This document shows, in pieces, positions 46,580-60,400 of a DNA stretch of 64,000 nt (position 1 is the first letter of the stretch; each line of letters begins with the position of its first letter). Source of the DNA: Blastomyces gilchristii SLH14081 (Eukaryota > Ascomycota > Eurotiomycetes > Onygenales > Ajellomycetaceae); contig NW_003101681.1 of the NCBI RefSeq assembly GCF_000003855.2, positions 4,073,359 to 4,137,358 on the forward strand, written 5' to 3'. A program made the translations under genes and the position numbers. Below the pieces are notes generated by a model, which ran no database searches, was not told where the DNA came from, and saw nothing but the letters and a program-made list of their open reading frames with translations.

Positions 46580-49500
46580 TTTCAAATATTTCTTTTCTCT
46601 AATCACTTCAGGAATTTTATACTTGTGTAGTCTCATTAAACTTCTAAAAAATTCTTTGAGAGAAAATAGAAGAAGAGTGTTACAGAGCTTATAAGATATC
46701 AGCTTATCACTATAAGATTATCTCTAAAAAAATTCTTTAAGAAAAAATAAGAAGTCTTAGCAGTATTTCTTACTCAATATCTCTGATATATAACAGAGTA
46801 ATCTCTACTAGCTGTCTCATAGCTTACAATCTCTTTCTCAGTATTCTTCAAATGCTCAAGCAGTTCTTATAAATTCTCTGATAATAAATAATCTTCTCAT
46901 TTAATAAGATATTGAAGCTTATTATAATATATTTACTTATTCAATATTTTCTTCATAAGATATTCAGTATTACTCTTAATCTTAATATTATTCAGCTGAG
47001 ATGACTCTGCTCTGAGATATTACTTATAGAGCTTTAAATAGAAAATATGAAAAACAGAATGAATTGATTTCAATTCTGTGAGTAATTTCAACTCATATAT
47101 CTGCTTACTTATTACTCTTATTACTGAGAAAGATTCTAGTCATCACTCACTGAGCTTCTTATACAGTCTTATTATCTTGATATTCTTTGCTGAAAGTAGT
47201 ACTTGCTTCTCTATCAAGAACTTCATTGAAAGATATTTTCAATTATAGTATTTTATCTACTACTTCTAAGTGCAGTGAATACTTTTTACTGTCTTCTCAT
47301 GAATTTTATTTAAAAGTTTCAATCTCACTTTTACTTCTGATACTGAGAGATACTCTGTTCTCTGTATCTATTTAATATTCTGACTATCTATTTTCTTCTT
47401 TGAAATGTCATCTGCAATGTCACTGAGTAACAAAGAATTATATTTATAATAAGTATAGAAAGAAGATATCTTTAAGATTGCATTCTTTACATTATTATAT
47501 ATAAATTCAGTGATCAGAAGAGGTTTGAGTTAATCATTCTAATAATATAAATAGAATACTTAAAGATGCTGTTCTAGTATCTGATACTGATGTTCAGTCT
47601 GATTATCTGTCTGTAGATGAAATACAGTACTGAGAAGATATCTTATCATAAGATGATAGTAAAAAGCTGATCAGTATTTGCTGATAAAGAGGGATTCTTG
47701 ATCTGTTATTAACAATTTTAAAGCACTGTAATTATGAATAATGATATCTAAGAATAGATCAGTCAATTCAGAGACTTTAATCTTTTTATAAGTAGAGATA
47801 TATTTGATTATCTTTGTAAAATGATTAATAATGATTAAAATTGAGTCATATTCTTTGACTCTTATTAACTTCAGTAGATTAATTATGAAATTCATCAATA
47901 GATTTTGTTATAAGCTCTTTGAAACAGATAGTGATATCAACTTACTGTATTACTTATATCATGAAATCTTTATTCTTTAATAGATATTGTAAGTCTTAAT
48001 ATACTCTTTGACATCTGTTCAGAGCTTGTCTTAAATATATTTATATTTTAAAAGCTTCTCAGTCTTCTCTAACCTGAAGTGCTCTGTATGAGAATTATTA
48101 TAATGAATTCTCAATAACTTCTGACACACTGCTCTGCTATAAGAAATGAAGACTGAATCATTCAGTAGTAGAAGTTCATATTTTTCTAGTTATCAGTAAC
48201 TTAATTTCTTAGCAGCACTGCTCTGCTCAGAATCTGTCTCTTTCAAGTTTAAACTGAATTCTTTCTTCTTTAACTTCTGAATTTAAGCTGCAGTAGAGAT
48301 GTCCCTCTTCTGTAACTTATTAATAAATTTCAAAAGTAGTCAGATTGAAAGATTGTAGATTATTTCATTCTTTGTTAATTTAATAATTGTAAGATATAAT
48401 ATAAGAAGCTTATGATCTTCAGTATCAGTTCTTTACAGAGACTCAGATTTTCTTTCATCTTCTATACTGAGTCACACAGCTGTCTTATCAGTGCTGTTTC
48501 TAAGCTTCAGAGAATCTCAATTCTCTGCAGTCAGCTTCTTCTATAGTGATAATAGAGATTCTTTTATAGAATTCTTCTCTGCATTAATGATATTATAATC
48601 AGACTGCTTAGACAGTGTATCAGTAGAGTTAAGCTGATCTGAACAGTATTAAATATAGAAATCATACTTTGAAAGCAGCTCTGCTCATCTGACTTAACAT
48701 TCTATCAAGCTCTTTATTATTAAGAAGTAACATAGATTTGTATAATCAGTGAGAACTTGCACTGAGTACTTACTACTCTGAAGATAATATCACTAGATCT
48801 TAAAGAATTTGATAATTACTAACATCTCTTGATTATAAGTATTATATCTTCTCTACATAAGTGATAACTTCTTGAAGAAGAAGATCACTGATCTTTATTC
48901 ACAGTGTCTTATAGACTCTATGAAAAAGTCTTCTCTCACAGACATTTCATTATCTGTATTCTCAGAGATAATTATTCTCTAATTCTTTCAATGTTGAAAG
49001 GTCTTCAGTATTAACTGTGAAAAGATTTCACAGATTTCATTCTTAGATATATCAGTCTCACATTGACTGAGTAAGTTGAGATTAAAGTGATTCAGTATTG
49101 TGATATCTGTAAAAGCTTGTTTCAATTCTGCAAACATCTGCACAGTGTCTTGAGTAAGAATAAATAGTCTTATTTTTCTGTCTTTCATACTTTTCTTTAA
49201 CAGATCTGTAAGAGAGACAGTAATCTGTGAATATGTATAGATGAATTATCTGTAGAAATTTGCAAATTCTAGAAACATCTGCATCTCACAGTACATTCAC
49301 AGTGCTGATCAGTTCTTAATGACAGAGATTCAGCTTCTGTTCATTGAAATGCTGTTCATCTCAATAATATAATTTAAGAAATCAATCTCCTGCATGTAGA
49401 ATGAGTATTTTTCAGTGTTTATATAGAGTTGATACTGTCTCAAGTGACTCAACACTTCTTAAACATGAGTATCATATTCTTTCTCTGTTTTTAAGAAGAT

Positions 49501-51450
49501 TAGAATGTTATTCAGATATACTATGTAGAAGATATTGATAAGGCCCTGTTATATCTCATTTATATAGGTCTGAAAGATGACTGAAGTGTTACAAATATTA
49601 AAAGATAAAACAAGATATTTAAAATTACTGTACTTAGTATGAAAAGTCATTTTTCAAATGTTGTCTTTATTAACTCTGATTCTATGATAGATATTCTGTA
49701 TATCAATCTTTGTGAACATCTTTACTTCAGATAATCAATTGATCATCTCATTAATTAATAGTAATGAATAGTAATTCTTAACTGTCATCTTATTAAGGCC
49801 TCTGTAGTCTATGTATAGATGTAGTCTATCATCTTTCTTAAGTATAAAGAGTATAAATGTCTCTGTTAAACTCTTTGATGAATATATTCAGTTCTTTGAT
49901 TATGCTTCTTCAAGATATTTATGCAGAACATTCAATTTCTTTATAGATAAGTTGTAAAGAGATCTGTACAGTACTGTTACACTGTCTTCAAGATAAATCT
50001 TATATTATATCTTAATGTCAGAAAACTTCACTGCTTCTCTTTCTAAAAAGACATTCTTATAATCTGTAAAGAGATGTTATATATATCTGTCTTCAATGAT
50101 GAATACTGCTGCTAATCTTGCAGTGAGAGTGATGACTTTTTCACCTATTCTCAAGTCTCAGTCATCTGCTATATAGTATATCAACTCTATCTTTTTCTCA
50201 AGATTCTTCTGATAAAACTCTTCAGATTTCTCTATCACTGTCTCTTCATCAGTGAGATGATACTATCATATCTAAGTAACTCAGTCAATGAGAGAATTGT
50301 TTTCTCTCAATTATAAGAGATCTAAAATAATATTCTTATCTATAATATTGACTATGTGAAGAAGCAGACTGCTCTTCTTAAAGATTTCTTCTGAGTCTGT
50401 GATCACATACTTCACTTGAATTACACTAAAATAATGACATTTCATTTCATCAGTAAATTTCATATAATCTGACAGATCTATCTTCTTTCAACTCTTTATC
50501 AAAGAAAAGAAATAGAATATGAAGTTAGTATCTATTCTGAAGTTGAGTAGATATCTTACTAGTATCTTCTTATTCAGAGTATGTATTGTGATTATAATAT
50601 AAACTTAAAGATATGAGAATTATCAATTCTTCATTTCTTTCTCTTCTTTATCTTTCACAGATACATTTGTCAGAAGAGAAGTTAACTTTAAGAAGATATC
50701 TTCTCAGTTTCTTTTCTTCTTCAGCTTCTTACAATCACTGATATAGTGATTATTAGCTTCACAGTTAAAATAGAGATCTTTATCAAATCTTTTTTAATAT
50801 TTTTTCACAGTGAGTGAAGAATCAGAATACTTAGAATTCTTCTTTACTTTCTTTATACTGAAGCTGTCACAGCACTGTTTAGATTCTATTATTATTTACT
50901 TAGAAGAGATCTTATTAATCTTTTTCTCAGAGAATTGATTATTTAAATAAATCTGAAAAGCTAGATTGACAAGCTTAGTGTGATTGATTAATGAACTCTG
51001 ATACTGTGATATCATTGTCTGCATCTTATGAGTCAGCTTTGTGAGATAAAGCTGTGTCTTTAATTAATTTAAATCATTGATTAATTTCTCTTAATATTCT
51101 TTAAATCTTGTATTGAAATTGAAAGAATTCTTATTATCTTATTAATATAATGAGTTGAATCACTGTACTGCTGTGAAGCTGTAATTACAGTGATCTTTAA
51201 TTTGATCTAGTAGAAAGTTCTTGAATTCTTCTTAAGTTATTGCAGTATCAGTATGCTCAAGCTCTCTCTTCTTAATAACTCAAGTAGTTGCAGAGATGTC
51301 TTCAAGAAGGTTAATAATGTATATTACTTATATCTTATAAGTATTATACTAACTCAGATTAAGATGAAATTTTTCATTCAAGAGTACAGATAAAGCTGTG
51401 AAATTCAGATAATATATTTTTCTTATATTTCAGAGAATCTCTGATCTTAA
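46580..51450 (-). pseudogene. Gypsy-3 copy 2 gag-pol, degraded
   Basis: The gag zinc knuckle at about 50755-50710 (minus) reads YFNCEANNHYISDC, first Cys to Tyr. The RT catalytic box at 49507-49518 reads YLNN. A 66-codon piece upstream (49188-48988) covers the RNase H start. The integrase core at 47898-47671 reads MMNFIINLLK, then YDSILIIINHFTKIIKYIST, then LLITDQESLFISKY. The C-terminal region near 47080-46890 matches the chromodomain-type end of copy 1. Frames 45431-45700 and 45457-45780 lie between the 3' LTR and pol and encode nothing I recognise. Confidence 0.8.
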
Positions 51451-51714
51451 TCTCTCTATCTTCATAATAGATGTAAATGTGTAGAGGTCACAGTGATAAC
51501 AGAGTGATTGAAAAACTTATACTAAAGTATACAGTGAGTTCAGAAATCTCAGATTTCTGCTGAGATAGAGATGTACACACTCTAGAAAATAATGTAGAGT
51601 TTCTCTCAGAGAGTGAGATCAGAGCAGTTTCAGTACAGATACATGAGATTATATCAGTCTATTAGAGCTTAACTGATTTAAACTTATAATCAGATTAAGT
51701 AATTTAAATTATAA

Positions 51715-52242
51715 TATAACAGAACTGAAGCAGTGACTAGTCAGTGATATTATATAGAAGTAGTTGTTTAAGAAGTTATATAACTGAGCTTAACTATCTT
51801 ACTTAAATAGCAAGCTCATGAGCTACAGAGTTATTGCAAGAATATCACAGATATAATACTTAGTATACTATGAAGATTATATAAGAAATGCAGTAACTCT
51901 TGTATATATTTCAGTAGAAGAAAAATGAATTACTGACTTCTTTGATAAGAAGTCAGTATCTAGCTATTCTATATAGATAATGAGTGAATACTCTTCTTCT
52001 ATTCTATGAGTAAGAATAGCTGGAGTGATATCTCAGCAGTGCCTCACTGTCAAGAAAGAGTAATCTGCTGACCTTGTATAGAAGTGAGGTTCTTATATTC
52101 ATCAATTGAATCTTTCTATGATATATTTGAATAATGTCATAGAGTAGTTGGAAACCAGTTCAGACAGAATGGAATCATCCGCATGGAAGTGATGAGCCGT
52201 GTGGAACCGCAGCGGGGCCTTGACGCGGCCGGGGGCGTGACA
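51715..52242 (-). repeat. Gypsy-3 copy 2, 5' LTR (528 bp)
   Basis: The outer 80 bp (52165-52242) are unmutated and GC-rich (ccgcatggaagtgatgagcc, then gcggccgggggcgtgaca), while the inner 440 bp are AT-rich. The sense strand starts TGTCACGCCCCC. Confidence 0.9.
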
Positions 52243-55200
52243 AGTGTAGACAAAGACCAGACTTATGAAGATTTCTACATACAACTTCAGACATTGAATG
52301 ATCATCTTATCAAGCTTAAGAGTATACAGAATAGTGACAGAAGATGTTATACTTATAGACCTGCACTGAGAAATAACTCAGTCACTTATACACTCATGCT
52401 GAAGAATAACAATGATGCAGATATTATAAATTGAGTAGACTTAAATATCTATGTATAAGCAAGAGTCTCTGCTGTCTGAACAGGCTCTCAAGTTCCTGAG
52501 ATCACTCTTAAAGAAGTCATCAATTAACATTAATAAGAAGTGTGTATCAACTGTAACTGATCAGAACACATTACTTTTAACTACTAATCAGTCTATGTGC
52601 CTTCTCACTTAAAGAATGAATCAGTGTCTGTTCACATCAATCACATTGCAGTGAAGAAAGATTCAGAAGATGACTATAAGAATATCTCAATGAAATAGAG
52701 AAAAGATTAGCTTCTGTTCAAATTTACAAATAGAAGCTTGAAGAGATTAGATAACAATGATTTAAAGAGAAAATAACAATGAATGCAATTCTTGTATCTA
52801 CTTTAGTTGATAACATGTATAATATGAATGTCATGATAGACAGTAATCTATATTATTATACAATGATTAAATCTTCAGTTGTAAGATATTACAATCTTCA
52901 GTGTATTCTCTTATTAAAACCTCAACTTCTCACAGAATTTAATAACTTAAAAGATATTTATATCTGTTACATGATGAAGTTAATCATAGATGTGAAAGAA
53001 TATCAATGTAAAGATGTCTATATATATGAAGTTGATAATCTTGATTATAATCTTATATTAGAACTTGTCTGACTATCTGAACAAGGCATCTTATTGAACA
53101 CTTGAAACAGAAGCTTGATATTCTCTAACAATGATAGAATTCACAAAGATAATATTCACAAGATCATGAATCTGACACAGATCTCTGTCAATGTGTATAA
53201 AATGCTTTGTAAAAGAAGTCACTGATAGTAGAATTATGTGACAATCTATTCTATCAGTCTGATCAATATCAAAAAGACTCTAGAAAAGTTATCTTATATT
53301 ATAATAATAGATTCCCATATGAAACTCTCTTAATAATATCATGAATATCTAGATATCTTTTAATAAGATAATATTATAAATATATCTCTCTTACAAGATT
53401 CTGAAGTGAATCACAGTATCAAGTTAGAGAAGAAGAATGATAAGAACTCTGAATTATTATGAGACTCTCTTTATAACATGTTCTGAGATGAACTTCTTCT
53501 TCTTCAAAAGACACTCAATGATCTATTGAATAAAGAATTCATATATATTAGTAATTCTTCTGCTATAGTCTCTATTCTCTTTACAAAGAAATCAGGTGAA
53601 GAACTCTGATTCTGTATAAACTATCAAGAACTGAACAGAATAATAAAAAAAGACTACTATCTACTATCTCTTATCAATGAAACTCTAGCTCACATTGAAC
53701 AAGCTCAATAGTTTATAAAACTAGATATTATTATCACATTTCATAAGATCTGCATCACTGAAGAAGATGAGTGACTTATAGTATTTCAAATATAATATAG
53801 TCTCTTTGAATAAGTAGTTACTCTCTTCAGACTGGCTAATACTCTCAGTATATTTCAGAAGTATATCAACTGAGTACTCTGAGATTTTCTTAATAAATTC
53901 ATATCTGTATATCTTGATAACATCCTCATCTTCACTGATGAGTTTAGAAAAGAATATCAAGAATATGTATAGAAGATATTACAATAACTATGAGAAGCAG
54001 AACTATTGATAGATATTAACAAGTGTAATTTTAAAGTCAAGAGTATCAAATATCTGGGTTTTATTATAGAAGCTGATAAGAAGATTCAAATGAATTCTGA
54101 GAAAGTCTTCATCATTCTTGAATAAGAAGCTCTGTATACTATGAAAGATATACAAAGCTTCATTGAATTTACTAACTTCTATCGGTGATTTATACAAAAC
54201 TTCTCAGATATTATAAAATCACTTATAAAACTTATCAAGAAGAACTCAGTATTTCAGTGATCAGCAGATACTGAAGCTACATTTATACAGATAAAGAAGA
54301 TGTTCATCAATATCTCTCTACTAATAATATTTAACTCTGATTATGAAATAGTTATTAAAGCTGATTTCTCTGACTATATAATAGAAGAAGTGATATTGTA
54401 ATATAATGATGAAGATATTCTATGATTATATATCTTTATATCTAAGAAACTGAGTTCTGCTGAATGCAATTATGAGATCTATAATAAGAAACTTCTCATA
54501 ATTATACACTGTCTAGAAGAATAAGACTCTGAACTCTGAAGTATCTCTGAATTTAAGATAATCATAGATTATAAGAATCTCAAGTACTTTATAATCATCT
54601 GTAAACTCACTGAATAACAGATATAATAATCTGAATTTCTAAGTCACTTTCATTTTATAATACACTACTGTCTCAGCAGTCAGAACTCAATAATAGATGC
54701 TCTCTCATGATGAGAATAAGATATACTGTCTGATATAACAGATATACACTGAATGAACTGAGAGTATCAGCTTTTAGATTCAAAGATATTGATTAATCAA
54801 GATAGAATAACTTATAACACTATACATACTTCTTTAATTAGAACACTCTCTCTCTGAACTGACACTGATATCAATATCTTCACTTTCTCTACACTGAATG
54901 AACTGTGGCATACAGCAGCTCAGGCTGATGAACTTCTTCAGATTCTCATCAAAACAGTATATTAAGAAACACTCTGATTTTTCTCAGAACTACATATAAG
55001 AACTGATATCTCAGAATATTCAATCAATAATAATAACACTCTATAATTCTGTGAATGATACTGAGTCTCTCACTCTGAACTCTTACACACTCAGATAATG
55101 CAAGAGATGTATCATTTATATATAACTGATTATTCAGAATATGAACAACTGTATAGAATAATCTTCTGAGAGTTCTACTAATCTGAGATATTAAATAGTA

Positions 55201-55371
55201 TCAGATACTTTATCTGAAACTGTAATCACTATTCTTCTATTATCTTATAAAAAAATTATAGAAAAGATTTATTAAAATCACTCAATATCTCTGATAGAAT
55301 CTAGTAAGATATAGTAATTGACTTCACTATTAATCTATCTGAGAGTAAGAATTGTAGAAATATTCTAGTTA
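52243..55371 (+). pseudogene. Gypsy-2b gag end and pol, degraded
   Basis: RT start at about 53560-53640 (SILFTKKSG, then FCINY, then LN). The catalytic box at 53910-53921 reads YLDN in SVYLDNILIFTDEF, then KYLGFIIEADKKI. RNase H-like region at about 54330-54530 (YEIVIKADFSDY, then [16 protein letters not shown]). Part of integrase continues to about 55370. An open stretch of 97 codons (52779-53072) covers the protease region. Minus-strand frames at 53721-53960 and 54003-54197 are shadows. Confidence 0.8.
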
Positions 55372-55867
55372 TGGTTCGGAAGAACGTACGACTGCTGAAT
55401 GATAACGCGGCTGCTTCTGAACTTGCTTACGAATGTAAAGAAGTCATAGCGGCCATTAATTAATTTAGTGTACAGTATATAAGAAGCTGGTGTACATCTG
55501 TAATTGTACACTGACTTAAGCAACCTTTGAATCACATCTGATAGCCTGTCTAAAAACTGATAAGAAGTGCAGACTTCTTCAGAGTGTGAGAATTCTATCT
55601 ATAAAGTGATTTGTAGTTATCATGTCAGTGTGATTCTATAACATCTCAAAAGATAGTGTATGAAGAGTGATGAGTGAAAGAGCATTCAATTGATGCTGCT
55701 TCACTTATTGAGGAAAAACTTCACACTCAGATAAATGCCATGTATGCGAACAGATGAGGTGTGAGAAAGAAGATAAGAGTGATGAACTAGATTCAAAGAA
55801 GTCTGCTCTCTACTCAAAAGAAGAATAAAAAGAGAGAAGTGGCCATCATCAGAGTTTTATAATGATA

Positions 55868-55945
55868 ACAAAAATTATATAATAATATAGTGATATAATA
55901 ATATAGTAATATAACAATATAGTAATATAATAATAGATATTATAC
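55868..55945. repeat. AT microsatellite
   Basis: Imperfect tandem repeat of ataatatagt/aatataac over about 80 bp, in the Gypsy-4 leader. Confidence 0.75.
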
Positions 55946-55949
55946 AATC

Positions 55950-57420
55950 AATAAGAAATTACTAAAATAAATATCTCTTCTAGTTAATACAAACACTCTT
56001 CTCTGCTATCTGAATCAGAAGATATGCAGAACCTCTCAGAGAATTTACTCAAAGTAGTAAGAAAAGCAGTCAATATCACTGAACTGAAATTGAAGCTTTA
56101 TATATGTACAAGAATTCTAAATGAGATCAAAGCCTTGCATACACAGTGACAGACTGAGATGAAAGTCAAGCAATAATTGACATTCACTGTGAATCAAGCA
56201 TTCACTATAAAGAGCTTCACTGACACAATTATTATCATTAATAAGAATAGGGAAAACCAGGTCATAAACCTGCAGTGAGAGATTGAACATTTACATAGAT
56301 AGATAATCACACTGAATCTGAAGATCTCATCATGATTATTCACAATCTTATTAGAAGTGTACACATTATCTGAGACTGCTGTGCAGAATGAGAATCTGAG
56401 CATGAAATATATCAAGTCAGAAGATCTGCTGAAGTTATTAAGCTTTAATAACAACTGAAAAAATAATGCTGCAATCAGCTAGCTAAGTCAGATGTAATTA
56501 TATTCTCAGATTAAATATAAACTCACAGACAGATAGTTAACAGAATTTCAACAAGTCTCAAGATCTGTTATATTTCTATATAAAAAAGCAAAGTCATTAT
56601 GAATAACTGATGAAAAGATGAATCTCACAGATCTGAAATAATATTCATTCTTATAAATATGAAATGAGTTTTTCAAATGAATCTTGCATAACTTTGAGAA
56701 AGTGAATGTATAAGATAAGTGTTATGAACACTTTACTAAGTGTAGATAAATAAGTAATCTTATATTATACTTTACACACTTCAGTTTACACTATCTTGCA
56801 TTGAATGAAGAGCTTTTAATATCTTTCTATTTACAGATCTTCATTCATGATCTTATATCTGAGTTAAGAGTGAAATGAAAATGCTTAATCTCATAGTCAG
56901 ATATAGTGAAGAAAGCATATAATATTCTTATTATATAGAAACAAGTGAGTCAACTGTAATAGAAAATACTGTAATTAAGTATATCTCAGTAAAGAATGAA
57001 TAATCAGACTTTTACAACACAAGTCACATACTCAGATATAATAAATCTAGATTTGAATATCATTACTAAAGTGCTGAATCTCTCAAAAAAGAGATTCTCT
57101 GAGTGAAAATCTTGATATTGTGAGTATCAAGCTTGCTTCAACTGCAGATGCTAAAATCATGTTACAAAGAATTGCACACAGCATGCATAGTCAAGAGAAG
57201 CAAGAGAGTTAAAAAACTAGCAGAATCAGTGAGCTCAGAGACACTCACTGATATTCTATGAAAAGTCTTCAAAGTGAAAGAGATGTCTGTGTTAGATAAT
57301 TCTCTGAATTCTGTAAATGTTAAGAGAAAGCAGGCTTCTGACTGAGATGTAAGTAAGAATGAAGTAAACACTCATCTCAATGTCTTGAGACCTGAAATGT
57401 TAATGTATAAAGAGCACTTG
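55950..57420 (+). pseudogene. Gypsy-4 gag, degraded
   Basis: The zinc knuckle at 57134-57175 reads CFNCRC-x-NHVTKNC, a perfect C-x2-C-x4-H-x4-C with one stop where Trp or Gln stood. Upstream sequence is Lys/Glu-rich. The protease follows near 57440-57470 and reads LADTEVSI, where DTG is expected, so Gly has become Glu. Confidence 0.7.
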
Positions 57421-57439
57421 AGTAAGAATTGAGAGATGA

Positions 57440-60400
57440 CTGTAAAAGTGTTAGCAGATACAGAAGTGTCTATATAATATATTAATGATTATATAATCTA
57501 AAGACTAAAAGAGATCTGCTGAGTGAAGAATCTCTAATATATAAGATTGTATGATAATTAATATTTGATATCATCTGCAAGAGTAAGCATTCCCCTGTAC
57601 TTTGAAGAATGATCTTACTATATTTGAGTGCAAGAGCTGCAGAATGTGAAATACAGTCTTATTCTCAGACTTGATTAATTTTAAAGGTTCAATTCACAGA
57701 TTCAATGATGTACATGTCATATACAGTTGACTGATAAGAAGAAAATGATTCATATAATTCTATCAACTGATATAAGAAGGACATTTCATGTCTCTGATAT
57801 AGAAGAGTTAAATCTGCTTATATATTAATAAGCAAAGAGAATGATTTGCAAGATCTTATTCAAAAGCATTCTGTATATCATACAGAACCTGAAAGAAGAG
57901 AAAACTAAGATAAAGAATATGTGAGAGAACAGGTGTATGTAGAAGCTTCTGAAGAAGTATGAAAAGATCTTTCAAACAGATCTTTCATCAGAATTGCTGC
58001 CAGAATGAGAATTTATACATGAGATTGACATGAGAAACATGAAATCAGTCAATCAGAATGCATATTCCCTGTCATAAACACATCTCAAAGAACAGAAGCA
58101 TCAGATCACAAACCTTCTAGAACATGATCTCATACAATTCTTATCAAGTGCATGAGACTTTCCAGTTCTATTTATAAAAAAGATGAGTGAGAAGTGACAG
58201 ATATATATTGATTATCAAGCACTTAATAAGCTTACAATCAAGAATGAATATTCACTGCTATGAATTCAATAACAGTTAAATACAGTTGAAAACACCTGAT
58301 ATCTATTGAAGATTGATCTTCTCTCAGAATACTGACAGACCTGTGTAGATGAACTGTCAGTACTGTGAACTGCATTTAATACACAATGAGAGAAGTTCAA
58401 ATTCCTGATAATGTTATTCAGTCTGATAAATGTATCTATTATCTTCTAAACAATGATGAATATAATTCTTTATAAACAGAATGAAATCTCATATCTTGTA
58501 TATCTTGATAATATTCTAGTCTTTTCAAACTCATATAATGAACATCTGAAGTATCTTGATGAAGTGCTTATAACTCTGACAGAGTATAAGCTCTATATCA
58601 AATCAACAAAGTATGTGTTTGAAATGAAAAGAGTTGAAGTTCATAGAATATGTAGTAAGTGATGACTGTATACACCTCATTCTGAAGAAATTGAATGTTA
58701 TAGCAAATTGACTGCAGCTGAGAAATGTACATCATGTATGACAGTTTCTTGAATTAATCTCATATTATCACAGATTCATCAAGAATTTTGTATAAATATC
58801 TGTATCACTCTCAGATCTCTTAAGAGAAATAGATACAAATCTGTGAAAGAAGAAGTTTCATTCAATTATCTGAAATACTGTGTGTGAGAAGGCTTTTCTC
58901 ACACTGAGAGAATATATAATAATATTCTCAGTGCTTATTCAATCAGATTATAATAAACCTTTCTACATTGAAACAGATACATTTAAATGAGCTATCAGAG
59001 ATACTCTTCTACAGATGAATAAGAACAGCAAGCTGCATCTGATAGCATATGATAGTAGAAAACTATCAGGCATCAAGCTCAATTACTCAGTATATGAAAA
59101 GAAATTGCTAGCAATTAAGTACACACTGATGTTATGAAATAGATATATTGACAACAGATATATAACAATGATAATTATAAATGATGAAAGTCTTATCTAT
59201 CTACAATCAATAATGAAATCTTTCAAACACTTAGTATATTGAATCTCAGAGTTCTAAGTGTATAATCTTAATATCAAATATTAAAAGAGGTCAGACACTG
59301 TGATATCTGATGCAATCAGTCATAGATCTGATTTCATGAGTGAGAGTTCTGTAAACCAGATATAAAAAAAGTTTGTATTAAACACACTGAGAAGATACAA
59401 GAAATCAGAATGAGTGAACATAATAATCTCTTACTTAAAGAACAGCAAGATGTTAGATAATAAGCATCTTATAAAAGTAATAGAAGAGATGCTTCTGAAC
59501 TTTAAGCTGAGAAAATTGAAAAATGATGTTATACTTTACTGCAATCTAGAATACACAGAAGCTCTCTATTTAAAACATTTATTTAGACATGACTTGATGA
59601 CTTGTATACATAAGAAATTCAGTCACTTAGAAAGCTCTGAACTCATGAGTGTACTCAAATTAAGAGTATACTAGCCAAGCATGGCTGAGAACATTCAGAC
59701 ATACACTCATGAGTGCCTGAATTATCAGGTTGTGAAAGAATCTAAGAAAGGATTAGAATGTGAGAAAGTGCAACATCAGATAAAGTGTACAATATAATTA
59801 TTTAAATAATGAAGAATGAATCTCATAGATATATTACTGTGAATATCAAATGAAAATCATTGAATAATCACTGCTATTGACTATGCTACTGACTGATCAG
59901 TTGTGAAAGCAGTTTCAGAGATGATAGAGAAGATAGTGATGAAGTTTCTACACAATGAGATCTATATTAACTATGAAATACTGTGTGAGATTCTAACTGA
60001 TAACAGTGTGAACCTTGTAGAAGAAGTGATGAGGCATTTCATAAGTCAGTTACAGATAAGACATCATAGAACAATGTTATATTATCAGCAGATGAACAGA
60101 AAAGTGAAACACTTGAATGAAATCTTGAACAATATACTGATGAAATATCTAATGAGTAAGTCTACAAGATTATGAGATAAATATCTCAGTCAGATGCTAT
60201 TAATTATATGAATTCAGCAGCATGCAGTCTTCAAGCATTCATCATTCTACCTGTTGTATGAATTGCATCCTCGCATTCCAGAGAATGCTTCAGAAAAGAT
60301 GAGAGAGAGAATAGTGATTGTGAATGCATCAGTTGCAGATGCAGTAGAAACAATAGTTGTGAATACAATAGTCACATATGCAACAGTTGCAGACATGAAA

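Larger units (their letters stand above)
44410..52242 (-). mobile_element. Gypsy-3 copy 2: complete gypsy retrotransposon (7.8 kb), degraded
   Basis: Direct LTRs at 44410-44941 and 51715-52242 flank minus-strand gag-pol. The 5-bp target duplication is agtat at 44405-44409 and agtgt at 52243-52247, differing by one G-to-A change. The undisturbed site in Gypsy-2a (agtgt, about 23900) confirms it. This copy has no internal insertion, so it serves as the reference for Gypsy-3 copy 1. Confidence 0.92.
43167..55371 (+). mobile_element. Gypsy-2b: gypsy retrotransposon, split by Gypsy-3 copy 2
   Basis: Made of 43167-44409 (5' LTR and gag start) and 52243-55371 (gag end, RT, RNase H, part of integrase). 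Both align, inverted, with Gypsy-2a (25194-23905 and 23905 to about 19360). The host sequence across the split is seen intact in Gypsy-2a near 23905. The 3' end is missing: Gypsy-4 begins at 55372. Confidence 0.88.
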
